In this document: piece after piece, positions 8,956-16,267 of the stretch
Layout: each line of letters begins with the position of its first letter
How positions within the stretch are numbered: position 1 is the stretch's first letter
Assembly (NCBI GenBank): GCA_017993715.1
Contig: JAGOME010000010.1
Coordinates: 1 to 64,000, forward strand
Source of the DNA: Phycicoccus sp.
Lineage (GTDB): Bacteria > Actinomycetota > Actinomycetes > Actinomycetales > Dermatophilaceae
Direction: 5' to 3'
Length of the DNA stretch: 64,000 nt
Notes under the pieces: generated by a model
What the model saw: the letters and a program-made list of their open reading frames with translations, nothing else
Told to the model about the DNA's origin: nothing
Database searches by the model: none
Position numbers and translations under genes: made by a program

Positions 8956-10026
8956 TTAGTTCGCGGCAGGCAGACCGTCGCTGGACGAATGCCGCTCGAC
9001 GCCATCCTCCGAGCCCGCGACGCGCGTGCGCAGGAGCCGCCGCAGCGACTCGAGCCGGGCCGGACCCGCCGGTCCGGCAGCACCGCTGGCCACCCATTGA
9101 TTCAGAGCGCAGTCGGGCTCGTCGTGGGTGCAGCCACGGGGACACAGGGCTGTGCCGGGCTCGAGGTCGAGGAAGTGGTGGATGATCCGCGCGGGGTCGA
9201 CGTGGGCTAGCCCGAAGGAGCGGACGCCAGGAGTGTCGATCACCCAGCCGGTGTCGTCCGGCAACGCCAGGGCGACCGCCGATGACGAGGTATGCCGTCC
9301 GCGTCCGGTCACGTCATTGACCACCCCGGTTGCCCGATCTGCCAGGGGGACAAGGGCATTGACCAAGGTGGACTTGCCGACTCCGGAGTGGCCGACCAGC
9401 ACGCTGGTCCGCCCTTGCAGGTGCTCGCGCAGCAACCGCAGGCCGGAGGTCGAGAAGTCGTGGGACGACGTGACGACGTGCGGCAGCTCCAGGGGTGCGT
9501 AGTTCTGCAGGAATGGCTCAGGGTCGGCGAGGTCGGCCTTGGTCAGGACGAGGAGCGGATCCATGTCCGCGTCGTAGGCCGCGACGAGGCATCGGTCGAT
9601 CAGTCGAGGGCGCGGCTCCGGGTTGGCCAGGGCACTGACGATGACGAGTTGATCGGCGTTCGCGACGATGACGCGCTCGATCGGGTCGGTGTCGTCGGCG
9701 CTACGCCGCAGGACCGTGGTGCGTGGCTCGATCCGCACGATCCGCGCAAGACTGTCCGGGCGCCCGCTGGTGTCGCCGACCAGCGCCACCCGATCACCGA
9801 CGACCAGTCGTTGGCGACCCAGTTCACGCGCGCGCATGGCCAGGACTCGGTGGGCGCCCGACGTGTCGCCGACCCTGACGGTGAAGCGACCTCGGTCGAC
9901 CGCGACAACCCAACCCGACACGGCATTCAGGTGGGCCGGGCGGTCCTTGGTCCGTGGCCGACTGCCGCGCCGTCCTGGTCGGATGCGGACGTCGCTCTCG
10001 TCATAGTCGTCGGTCGAGCGCGCCAT
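8956..10026 (-). CDS. rsgA: Ribosome small-subunit-dependent GTPase A (RsgA/YjeQ)
   Basis: 356 residues. The GTPase is circularly permuted as in all RsgA: the G4-like LTKADLA (near residue 160) comes before G1 GHSGVGKSTLVN (near residue 212) and G3 DTPGVRSF (near residue 265). An OB fold precedes it, and a C-terminal zinc cluster reads CPRGCTHDEPDC. The protein helps late 30S maturation by displacing or checking assembly factors, coupled to GTP hydrolysis. The N-terminal tail is rich in Arg and Asp. It follows aroA by 11 bases and is the last gene of a minus-strand operon DoxX-aroA-rsgA. Confidence 0.93.
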   Translation of the reverse strand: MARSTDDYDESDVRIRPGRRGSRPRTKDRPAHLNAVSGWVVAVDRGRFTVRVGDTSGAHRVLAMRARELGRQRLVVGDRVALVGDTSGRPDSLARIVRIEPRTTVLRRSADDTDPIERVIVANADQLVIVSALANPEPRPRLIDRCLVAAYDADMDPLLVLTKADLADPEPFLQNYAPLELPHVVTSSHDFSTSGLRLLREHLQGRTSVLVGHSGVGKSTLVNALVPLADRATGVVNDVTGRGRHTSSSAVALALPDDTGWVIDTPGVRSFGLAHVDPARIIHHFLDLEPGTALCPRGCTHDEPDCALNQWVASGAAGPAGPARLESLRRLLRTRVAGSEDGVERHSSSDGLPAAN

Positions 10027-10037
10027 CTAGGGGCCGG

Positions 10038-11381
10038 TCACTGAGCAGCCGCCGTCGTTTGGTCGAGCATGCCGGACCAGAGCGTGGTGAAGCTGGGCAT
10101 CGTCTTGGCGACGGTCCCCACGTCCTGCACGACCAGACCGGGGACCGCGAGGCCGATGACGGCCGCGGCCATGACCATCCGATGGTCCGCATACGTCTGG
10201 AAACGGCTGCCCGACAACGGACGTGGCTCCACCCGCAGACCATCCTCGAGCTCGACCACGTGCGCGCCAATCCGGCCCAGTTCGGTGGCCAGCGCTGCCA
10301 GCCGGTCCGTCTCGTGGCCCCGGATATGGGCCACTCCCCGGATGATGCTCGGTGATTCCGCCAGGGCGGTCAGCGCAGTGACGACGGGTGTGAGCTCGCT
10401 GCTGTCGTGCAGGTCGATGTCGATCCCGAGGATCGAGCCGCCCCCAGTGACCGTCAAACCAGAGCGGTCCAGGACGACCTCGGCCCCCATCATGTCCAGG
10501 ACCTCGCGGATCGCGTCGCCACCTTGGGTGGTGTAGAGCGGCCAGCCGGGGACGTGAACCCGACCACCGGTGACGAGGGCGGCCGCGAGGAACTGCGCAG
10601 CGCCGGACAGGTCGGGCTCGACCTGGACGTCCAGGGCTCCGATCTCGCTGGGCTCGACGCGCCAGGTGTGCGGCTCGCTGTCGTCGACAACAACGCCCGC
10701 GTCGCGCAGGGTTTCGACGGTCATCTCAATGTGCGGCAGGCTGGGGACGGCCTTGCCGTCATGGCGGACCACGACTCCCTCATCGAAGCGGGCGCCGCTG
10801 AGGAGCAAGCCCGAGACGAACTGCGACGAGGCGGAGGCGTCCAACGTGACTGCTCCGCCGCGGATGCGGCCCGTGCCCCGCACCGTGAACGGCAGCGCCC
10901 CCCGGCCGCCGTCATCGAGGTCAGCACCCAGGGTCCGCAGGGCGGCCAGGACGGGCGCCATCGGGCGGTGCCGGGCCGCCTCGTCGCCGTCAAAAACGGT
11001 GTCCCCGACAGCCAAAGCCGCCACCGGTGGGACAAAGCGCATGACGTTTCCCGCCAGACCGCAGTCCACGCGGCCCTGGGAGAGCAGCGCACTGGGGGTG
11101 ACAAGCCAGTCGGCCTCCCCGACGTCCTCGATGCCGCACCCGAGGGCGCGCAGCGCGGACGCCATGAGCTCGGTGTCTCGCGAACGCAGCGGTCGCCGCA
11201 GTCGGGAAACATCGGCGGCAAGAGCGGCCAGGACGAGATACCGGTTGGTCAGCGACTTGCTGCCGGGCAGGTGCACCACGGCGTCCAGGGGGCCAGCGGC
11301 AACCGGCGCCAACCAGTCCTGCGCGGCGGGCACGCCCAGAACCGAGGGTGCCTGCGTGGTGCTGGGGTCAGGCAAGGGCAT
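10038..11381 (-). CDS. aroA: 3-phosphoshikimate 1-carboxyvinyltransferase (EPSP synthase)
   Basis: 447 residues, the usual size. It transfers the enolpyruvyl group of PEP to shikimate-3-phosphate in aromatic amino acid synthesis. [17 protein letters not shown] (near residue 38) contains the Lys-Ser and Arg of the substrate site; GLAGNVMRF corresponds to the NxGTxxR region with variant residues common in actinobacteria; [17 protein letters not shown] and [15 protein letters not shown] follow. The ATG at 11381 lies 14 bases inside the upstream DoxX gene. Conserved residues of both the PEP and the S3P site are visible, so the enzyme looks functional. Confidence 0.93.
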   Translation of the reverse strand: MPLPDPSTTQAPSVLGVPAAQDWLAPVAAGPLDAVVHLPGSKSLTNRYLVLAALAADVSRLRRPLRSRDTELMASALRALGCGIEDVGEADWLVTPSALLSQGRVDCGLAGNVMRFVPPVAALAVGDTVFDGDEAARHRPMAPVLAALRTLGADLDDGGRGALPFTVRGTGRIRGGAVTLDASASSQFVSGLLLSGARFDEGVVVRHDGKAVPSLPHIEMTVETLRDAGVVVDDSEPHTWRVEPSEIGALDVQVEPDLSGAAQFLAAALVTGGRVHVPGWPLYTTQGGDAIREVLDMMGAEVVLDRSGLTVTGGGSILGIDIDLHDSSELTPVVTALTALAESPSIIRGVAHIRGHETDRLAALATELGRIGAHVVELEDGLRVEPRPLSGSRFQTYADHRMVMAAAVIGLAVPGLVVQDVGTVAKTMPSFTTLWSGMLDQTTAAAQ

Positions 11382-11910
11382 GTTGGGCCTGGAGGGCGGT
11401 GATCTTCGCGTCCTGCTTTGCCGATCGGGCGAGGAGGCGCACCGTCCGACGGCCCGAACGCACTGATCGCTGCGCCTGCTGGCGCGCCAGTCGCGCCCGG
11501 TAGGCCAGCCCCGGCTTGCCCTCGGTGTCGACCGCGGCGAGCAGGAGCCCACCGACCAGACCCAGGTTCTTGAGGAACTGCGTGCGGTCCATCGAGCGCT
11601 TGGCGTCATCCGCCTTCTGCCAGAACGGGTGTCCGACAGCCGTGGTCGGGATGAGGGTCACGGCCAAGACCGCGGCCGAGGTGCGCGGCATGCGCGAGGT
11701 CGCCAACAGGGCGCCGGCGCCGGCCATGATGGCACCATTGATCCGCACCACGAGATCAGGGTTGTCGGGCAGCCCTGTCAGCGAGGAAACGCGGTGCGTC
11801 ACTCCAGCTGCGGCCCGAGACCGACCACCAGGGCGCCGAATCTGGTCCAACCCCCCAACAATGAACACGGACGCCAGCATGGGTCGGGCGATCCGTCGGA
11901 CAAGACTCAT
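11368..11910 (-). CDS. DoxX family membrane protein
   Basis: 180 residues starting at ATG 11910, chosen because AAAGGAGC lies 7 bases upstream and the sequence [19 protein letters not shown] is the normal DoxX N-terminus. Four hydrophobic helices are expected ([55 protein letters not shown]). The [19 protein letters not shown] loop is typical of the mycobacterial/streptomycete DoxX group, which has been linked to thiol-oxidation stress complexes. Its place opposite the SRAP-sigR cluster fits a redox theme, but no partner SseA or SodA gene is adjacent. A basic C-terminal tail follows the last helix. Confidence 0.82.
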   Translation of the reverse strand: MSLVRRIARPMLASVFIVGGLDQIRRPGGRSRAAAGVTHRVSSLTGLPDNPDLVVRINGAIMAGAGALLATSRMPRTSAAVLAVTLIPTTAVGHPFWQKADDAKRSMDRTQFLKNLGLVGGLLLAAVDTEGKPGLAYRARLARQQAQRSVRSGRRTVRLLARSAKQDAKITALQAQHALA

Positions 11911-11998
11911 CGCGACTGCTCCTTTGGCTTGGCTGCGGTGGTCTGAAGTCCTTAACGGTAGTCGCCTCGCCGAGCCGGGGGCACGATCCCGCCACAAC

Positions 11999-12004
11999 TA
12001 GGCT
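11999..12004 (+). promoter_or_regulatory. -10 box of the SRAP gene, probable leaderless start
   Basis: TAGGCT is followed by seven bases and then ATG 12012. No Shine-Dalgarno sequence occurs in the seven bases. No LexA-type GAAC-N4-GTTC palindrome is present in the 100-base divergent region. Confidence 0.45.
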
Positions 12005-12011
12005 GTCGGTC

Positions 12012-12857
12012 ATGTGTGGTCGGTATGCCGCAACGGCAAACCCGGACGAGCTCGTCCTGGAGTTCGAGGTGGACCAGGACCGCACGAGCGACCCCGTCCG
12101 CACGCTCCTGGCCAACCCGCAGAGCCCGCCTGCAGGCACCCCCGACTACAACCTGGCGCCGACCAAGTTGGCCCCGGTCGTGCTGACTCGAGTAGCCAAG
12201 GGCGCATCCCTGCCGGACCCGGTCCGGCAACTCCGCCTCCTCACGTGGGGTCTGGTTCCCAGCTGGTCCAAGGACCCCAGCGGAGCCGTGCGGATGATCA
12301 ATGCGCGGGCCGAGTCAGCGGCGCAGAAGCCGGCCTTCGCCAAGGCCCTGGCGACCCGGCGGGCGCTCATCCCCGCCGCGGGGTGGTTCGAATGGCAGCC
12401 GTCGCCGGTGGCGCGCGATGCCAAGGGCAAACCGGTCAAGCAGCCCTTCTTCATTCATCGTGGTGACGGCAGCCCGCTAGCGCTTGCGGGGCTGTACGAG
12501 TTCTGGCGGGACCGCTCGGTGACCGATGGCGAGGACCCCATGGCCTGGCTGACGACCTTCACCATCCTGACGACAGCCGCGGAGCCCGGACTGGACCGGA
12601 TCCATGACCGCCAGCCGCTGGTCTTGGACCATGCGGACTGGGAGCGCTGGCTCGACCCGGCTCTGACCGACATCGAAGGCGTGGCCGACCTGCTTGACGT
12701 CGGGCATGCCCGACTGGGTCGGTTCGCGGCCCACCCGGTGTCCCGGGCCGTCGGCTCCAACCAGGCCCAAGGCCCACAGTTGCTCGATCCGGTGCCGACG
12801 TCAGAGTTGCGCGGCGTCGTGGATCCCGTCACGGGTGAGATCGTCGGTGAGGTGTGA
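12012..12857 (+). CDS. SRAP-domain protein, abasic-site DNA-protein crosslinker (YedK/HMCES family)
   Basis: 281 residues. The initiator Met is followed directly by Cys2 in CGRY, the residue that, once exposed, crosslinks to abasic sites in single-stranded DNA. Other family landmarks are YNLAPTK (Asn near 43), LLTWGLVPSWSKD, INARAES, IPAAGWFEW (Glu) and IHDRQPLVL, where the family His sits. SRAP proteins shield abasic sites from mutagenic bypass. The family is often SOS-linked, but no LexA box is seen upstream here. The stop overlaps the next gene by 4 bases. Same neighbourhood as in other actinobacteria, between aroA and the sigR/sigH locus. Confidence 0.92.
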   Translation: MCGRYAATANPDELVLEFEVDQDRTSDPVRTLLANPQSPPAGTPDYNLAPTKLAPVVLTRVAKGASLPDPVRQLRLLTWGLVPSWSKDPSGAVRMINARAESAAQKPAFAKALATRRALIPAAGWFEWQPSPVARDAKGKPVKQPFFIHRGDGSPLALAGLYEFWRDRSVTDGEDPMAWLTTFTILTTAAEPGLDRIHDRQPLVLDHADWERWLDPALTDIEGVADLLDVGHARLGRFAAHPVSRAVGSNQAQGPQLLDPVPTSELRGVVDPVTGEIVGEV

Positions 12858-13504
12858 GCGCGAGCGTCATCGAGGTCCCCACCCCGGCCGGACTCGGCCG
12901 GATCACGGTGACCCGTCCCCTGGAGAGTGCCGGGCGAGCGCGCGGCCTCCTGGTGCTCGGACACGGGGCGGGTGGCTCCCGGTGGACCAATGACGTCGTG
13001 GCCGTGCAGGACGTCGCCGTCGGGGCGGGGTGGGTCGTCGCACTGGCGGACCAGCCCTGGCGGGTGGCCGGTAAGAAGGTCGCCACCCGGCCACCCGTTC
13101 TCGACCAGGCCTGGCCCGCGCTCGTTGCGGCGGCCCTCGAGGAGGCCGGTGCCGGCGAGCGGGCGGCATTCCCCCTGGTTGTCGGTGGACGCAGCGCTGG
13201 AGCCCGCGTCGCCTGTCGCACCTGCTCCCAGGTCGGCGCGGACGCAGTCCTTGCCTTGAGTTTCCCGCTGCACCCGCCCGGCAAACCGGAGATGTCACGC
13301 GCCGACGAGCTCCGCCTCCCCGTGCTCGACGGCCTCCCGCTGCGGGTCATCCAGGGGCAGCGCGACCCGTTCGGCACCCCCGATGACGTCCGGGCAGAGC
13401 TGTCGGTCCGACATGGCGTCATCGCTGTCGCTGGCACCCACTCGCTGCGCGATCCGTCGGCTGTCGCCACGGCGGCGGGGGAGTGGCTCGCCACACTGGT
13501 CTAG
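12854..13504 (+). CDS. Small alpha/beta hydrolase (KANL3/Tex30-like)
   Basis: 216 residues; GTG start overlaps the preceding TGA (GTGA). The catalytic set is legible: oxyanion region [13 protein letters not shown] (near residue 38), nucleophile elbow GGRSAGAR (near 115), acid in [13 protein letters not shown] and His in AGTHSLR. This is the dienelactone-hydrolase-like group sometimes called Tex30/KANL3-like; substrate unknown. The first strand VEVP-like segment and short length match that group. It is translationally coupled to the SRAP gene, so the two are probably co-expressed, but no functional link is established. Confidence 0.8.
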   Translation: MSASVIEVPTPAGLGRITVTRPLESAGRARGLLVLGHGAGGSRWTNDVVAVQDVAVGAGWVVALADQPWRVAGKKVATRPPVLDQAWPALVAAALEEAGAGERAAFPLVVGGRSAGARVACRTCSQVGADAVLALSFPLHPPGKPEMSRADELRLPVLDGLPLRVIQGQRDPFGTPDDVRAELSVRHGVIAVAGTHSLRDPSAVATAAGEWLATLV

Positions 13505-13522
13505 GTCCTTGCGGGCCTGGTG

Positions 13523-13549
13523 GGGAATGCCGTCGCGCGGGTCTACGTT
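13523..13549 (+). promoter_or_regulatory. SigR-type promoter upstream of sigR (autoregulation)
   Basis: GGGAAT at 13523-13528 and GTT at 13547-13549 are separated by exactly 18 bases, matching the GGAAT-N18-GTT consensus known for SigR/SigH-class sigma factors. It lies 117 bases before the sigR ATG. Known members of the family drive their own gene from such a promoter. Confidence 0.65.
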
Positions 13550-13665
13550 CTCCCCACCGACTCGCTCACGCCCTGGTGCGTGACCTCCAGACCGTGGAAA
13601 GCAGGCTGCCTGTGTTCGTGCTCAGCGCAGACTCGACCCTGACCGGCGGGCTAGGGTTGAGGACG

Positions 13666-14328
13666 ATGACTAGTACCCAAACCCCCGCCGAGCCGGCCGA
13701 CGACGTCGCGGCCCCGGCGGCAGTCGACGTCGACGTCGACGTCGCCACGGAGACACCACAGGAGCGCCGAGCCCGGTTCGAGCGCGAGGCGTTGCCTTTG
13801 CTGGATCAGCTGTACTCCGCGGCCCTGCGCACCACTCGCAATCCCTCCGATGCCGAGGACCTGGTCCAGGAGACCTACGCCAAGGCGTGGGCGGCATTCC
13901 ATCAGTACCGTCCCGGGACCAACCTCAAGGCCTGGATGTACCGCATCCTGACCAACTCCTACATCAACACGTACCGCAAGCGTCAGCGCGAGCCCCAGCA
14001 GTCCGACGCCGCCGAGGTGGAGGACTACCAGATCCATCGTGCGGAGTCGCACACGTCCTCGGGTCTGAAGTCTGCTGAGGTGCAGGCGCTGGAGCACCTG
14101 CCCGATACCGAGGTCAAGCGGGCCTTGCAGCAGTTGCCCGAGGAGTTCCGGCTGGCCGTCTACCTCGCCGACGTCGAGGGGTTCGCCTACAAGGAGATCG
14201 CCGAGATCATGGGCACCCCGATCGGCACCGTCATGTCCCGGCTGCACCGAGGACGACGTCAGCTGCGTGAGCTGCTGGCCGACTATGCCCGCGAGCGCGG
14301 TTTCCAGGCCAAGGAGGCGACGTCGTGA
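13666..14328 (+). CDS. sigR: ECF RNA polymerase sigma factor SigR (SigH class), thiol-oxidative stress
   Basis: 220 residues. Region 2 is seen at residues 45-110: [34 protein letters not shown] and [20 protein letters not shown]. Region 4 at about 150-205: [20 protein letters not shown] and [20 protein letters not shown]. The sequence is nearly the SigR/SigH type that directs thioredoxin and mycothiol genes after disulphide stress. An acidic low-complexity N-tail of about 35 residues (VDVDVDVA) precedes region 2. The ATG has a TAGGGT box 8 bases upstream and an autoregulatory SigR-type promoter farther up. The stop overlaps the anti-sigma gene by 4 bases, giving 1:1 coupling. Confidence 0.93.
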   Translation: MTSTQTPAEPADDVAAPAAVDVDVDVATETPQERRARFEREALPLLDQLYSAALRTTRNPSDAEDLVQETYAKAWAAFHQYRPGTNLKAWMYRILTNSYINTYRKRQREPQQSDAAEVEDYQIHRAESHTSSGLKSAEVQALEHLPDTEVKRALQQLPEEFRLAVYLADVEGFAYKEIAEIMGTPIGTVMSRLHRGRRQLRELLADYARERGFQAKEATS

Positions 14329-14594
14329 ACCACGACCACACCGCGCAATCGCATGCGGACTGCTCTGAGGTGCTGCACCGCATCTTTGAGTACCTCGACG
14401 GGGAGCTCGGCACCGAGGACGTCACGCGGATCGCTGGCCATCTGGCCGAGTGCGGTCCCTGCCTCGAACAGCACGACCTCGACCGGACCTTGAAGGCCGT
14501 GATTCGTCGCTCATGCACCGAGGAAGCCGCTCCGGCGGCCTTGCGCCTGTCGATCATTCGCAGCATCACCACGATCCGGATCGACGCCGACTGA
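14325..14594 (+). CDS. rsrA: Zinc-binding redox anti-sigma factor RsrA
   Basis: 89 residues, GTG start overlapping the sigR stop. The ZAS motif is complete: Cys13, His39, Cys43 and Cys46 (HLAECGPC). In the family, zinc held by these residues keeps the protein bound to SigR; oxidation forms a disulphide, releases zinc and frees the sigma factor. One more cysteine occurs near residue 64 (RRSCTEE). Neighbours sigR upstream and the bL37 gene convergent downstream repeat the arrangement of other actinobacteria. Confidence 0.92.
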   Translation: MNHDHTAQSHADCSEVLHRIFEYLDGELGTEDVTRIAGHLAECGPCLEQHDLDRTLKAVIRRSCTEEAAPAALRLSIIRSITTIRIDAD

Positions 14595-14610
14595 CGCCAG
14601 TCGGTCGCAC

Positions 14611-14661
14611 CACAGACCGCAGGGGCGCCCACCGTGATGGTGGGCGCCCCTGCGGTCTGTG
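14611..14661. terminator. Bidirectional terminator between rsrA and the bL37 gene
   Basis: A perfect 23-bp stem (14611-14633 with 14639-14661, inner part GGGGCGCCCACC) and a 5-base loop GTGAT. It starts 16 bases after the rsrA stop and ends 9 bases before the bL37 stop, so it can end both convergent transcripts. Confidence 0.88.
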
Positions 14662-14670
14662 CGACTCTGC

Positions 14671-14745
14671 TCAGGCGTTGGGCTTGCGGCCGTGGTTGGC
14701 CTTGTTGCCCTTGCGGGAGCGGCGCTTGCGGGCGCGCTTGCTCAT
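14671..14745 (-). CDS. 50S ribosomal protein bL37
   Basis: Only 24 residues: MSKRARKRRSRKG, then NKANHGRKPNA. The composition (half Arg/Lys) and the ANHGxxPNA ending are those of the actinobacterial bL37 protein found in mycobacterial ribosome structures. AAGGAG lies 6 bases before the ATG. The gene is short enough to be skipped by most gene finders. Its place, tail to tail with rsrA, is conserved in this phylum. Confidence 0.85.
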   Translation of the reverse strand: MSKRARKRRSRKGNKANHGRKPNA

Positions 14746-14841
14746 GGGACTCCTTAAAGTTCGTGGTGGATCTTGGGCGACCAGAGGATGGCGATCCTTC
14801 ATCAGGACTCGATGAACCAGTGGCATTCGACCTGATTCGAA

Positions 14842-14871
14842 TTGTCGCACATCGGCCCGGCGTGACAGAAT
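14842..14871 (+). promoter_or_regulatory. Possible promoter of the small secreted peptide gene
   Basis: TTGTCG at 14842-14847 and CAGAAT at 14866-14871 are 18 bases apart, close to the vegetative consensus. They lie 42 bases before the peptide ATG in an unusually AT-rich patch for this window. Confidence 0.35.
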
Positions 14872-14912
14872 TCCGAGTACTTTGGGGAGAGACCCTCTGG
14901 GAGGAGACACAT

Positions 14913-15050
14913 ATGTCCACAATGAAGCGAGCGCTCACCGTCGGTGCGCTTTCGGTTCTCGCGGTTGTCCTGCCGGCCGCTGCGCAGGCTGCAGCACATG
15001 TCAGCAAGCCGGGCGGGATCATCTCGTACATCTGGTCGTGGGGCGGCTAG
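14913..15050 (+). CDS. Small secreted peptide precursor, unknown function
   Basis: 45 residues, family not recognised. Strong evidence for translation: GGGAGGAG sits 7 bases before the ATG. Residues 5-25 form a textbook Sec signal (KR, then ALTVGALSVLAVVLP) with an AQA signal peptidase I site near residue 26. Cleavage would release about 18-20 residues ending in the aromatic segment ISYIWSWGG. The start of the next gene, a membrane HD-domain protein, overlaps its end by 13 bases, so the two are coupled. The layout suggests a peptide sensed by, or guarding, the membrane protein; this is inference. A second in-frame ATG at 14922 could also serve. Confidence 0.6.
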   Translation: MSTMKRALTVGALSVLAVVLPAAAQAAAHVSKPGGIISYIWSWGG

Positions 15051-16267
15051 TCCAGCGCACGCCATCTGAGGGAGCCAGGACCCGCCGCCGATTGCAGGCG
15101 GAGCTCGGGTCCTGGCTCTTTATCTCTGGCCTGCTCGGGGTCGTGTGCGCGACCCTGATCTTCTCCCTGATCCTTGATGGGGGCCCTGGCCTCGTCCCCT
15201 TCCTGGCGGTTCTCGGCGTCTCCGTCGTGGCGTGGGCCGTGGGGTCGGTGGGTCTCGGGGGTCTGAACGTCTCGTTTTTCGGCGTCATCCTGTTGGCTGC
15301 CGCCGTCGTCATCGGCCCCGGCGGGGCGGGCCTGCTCGGGCTGATCGTGGGTGCTCTGGCCCGCGAGGGCCAGCCTTGGCGCGCCCGAGTCTTCAACATG
15401 GGCAACGCCGCGGCCATCGGTTTTGTCGGGGGTTGGGCCTATCGGGCCGCTGGCGGAGTTGTCCCCGAGGCCGGTGACGCCGGGCGCTCCCTCGTGGCTG
15501 AGATGGCGCTGCCTCTGCTGGCCGCGACGGTCGCCCAGGTCGTGGTCAACGTCGTCCTGCTGGCGGCGATCGTCCGCACGGCGACGGGGGTCCCGCTGGG
15601 AGTCCAGCTCCAGCGGATGCTCCCGGCGACCTTGCTCAGCTACACCGGCTACGGGCTGCTGGCCTTCATGCTCATTGTCCTGTGGCTGCCAGCCGGACTA
15701 GGGGTCTTCAGTCTGCTGATGCTCCTGGCGCCGCTGCTCGGGGCGCGCTGGGCGTTCCTGCAGTACGTCGAGGAGCGCGCTGCCCAAGAGGAGACCATTG
15801 AGCTCCTGGTTGCCGCCATCGAGACGCGCAAGCCGACCCTGGCCGGACATGCCGAGCGCGTGGCCGCCCTGTCCGTGCGGATGGGTGAGCACCTGGGCTT
15901 CTCGGCGTCGTCGTTGAGCGACATCCGACGCGCCGGCATGCTGCATGATCTGGGCGTCGTCGCCGCCCCCTCCACGACCGCGACCACGGAGCCGTCGGGT
16001 CCTCTTGCGCTCCTGCGCGGTCTGCCCTTCCTCGCCCCCGCCGCCGAACTCGTGGTCGACCTCTCGCGGCCGGTGCCGACCACCCTGGATGCGGCCGTCG
16101 TCGCGGCAGCCCACCGCTACGACGAACTGACGCAGCCCGCGGCAGGGCATGAACTCGACCGAGACAGCGCCGTGGCGCGTCTAAGTCGTGAGGGTGCCCC
16201 TGACCGCGTCGTCGACGCACTTGTCCGCACCTTGGCGCGCACCCCCGTTGGTGAGGGGCAGCGATGA
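15038..16267 (+). CDS. Membrane protein with C-terminal HD domain (degenerate HD-GYP-like), first of two
   Basis: About 409 residues from GTG 15038; TTG 15092, with a weak AGGA ahead, is an alternative that trims 18 residues. The N-terminal 230 residues hold seven or eight hydrophobic helices. A cytoplasmic HD domain follows: AGHAERVAALSVRMGEHLG (first His, near residue 270) and AGMLHDLGVV (HD pair, near 305). True HD-GYP phosphodiesterases read HDxGK and later HHE...GYP; both the Lys and the GYP box are missing here. So cyclic-di-GMP hydrolysis is doubtful and a sensory or binding role is as likely. It overlaps the peptide gene before it and the second HD gene after it. Confidence 0.7.
   Translation: MGRLVQRTPSEGARTRRRLQAELGSWLFISGLLGVVCATLIFSLILDGGPGLVPFLAVLGVSVVAWAVGSVGLGGLNVSFFGVILLAAAVVIGPGGAGLLGLIVGALAREGQPWRARVFNMGNAAAIGFVGGWAYRAAGGVVPEAGDAGRSLVAEMALPLLAATVAQVVVNVVLLAAIVRTATGVPLGVQLQRMLPATLLSYTGYGLLAFMLIVLWLPAGLGVFSLLMLLAPLLGARWAFLQYVEERAAQEETIELLVAAIETRKPTLAGHAERVAALSVRMGEHLGFSASSLSDIRRAGMLHDLGVVAAPSTTATTEPSGPLALLRGLPFLAPAAELVVDLSRPVPTTLDAAVVAAAHRYDELTQPAAGHELDRDSAVARLSREGAPDRVVDALVRTLARTPVGEGQR

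Noticed and set aside
11911-12011. LexA operator for the SRAP gene
   Set aside because: SRAP genes are often SOS-linked, but no GAAC-N4-GTTC palindrome occurs in the divergent region.
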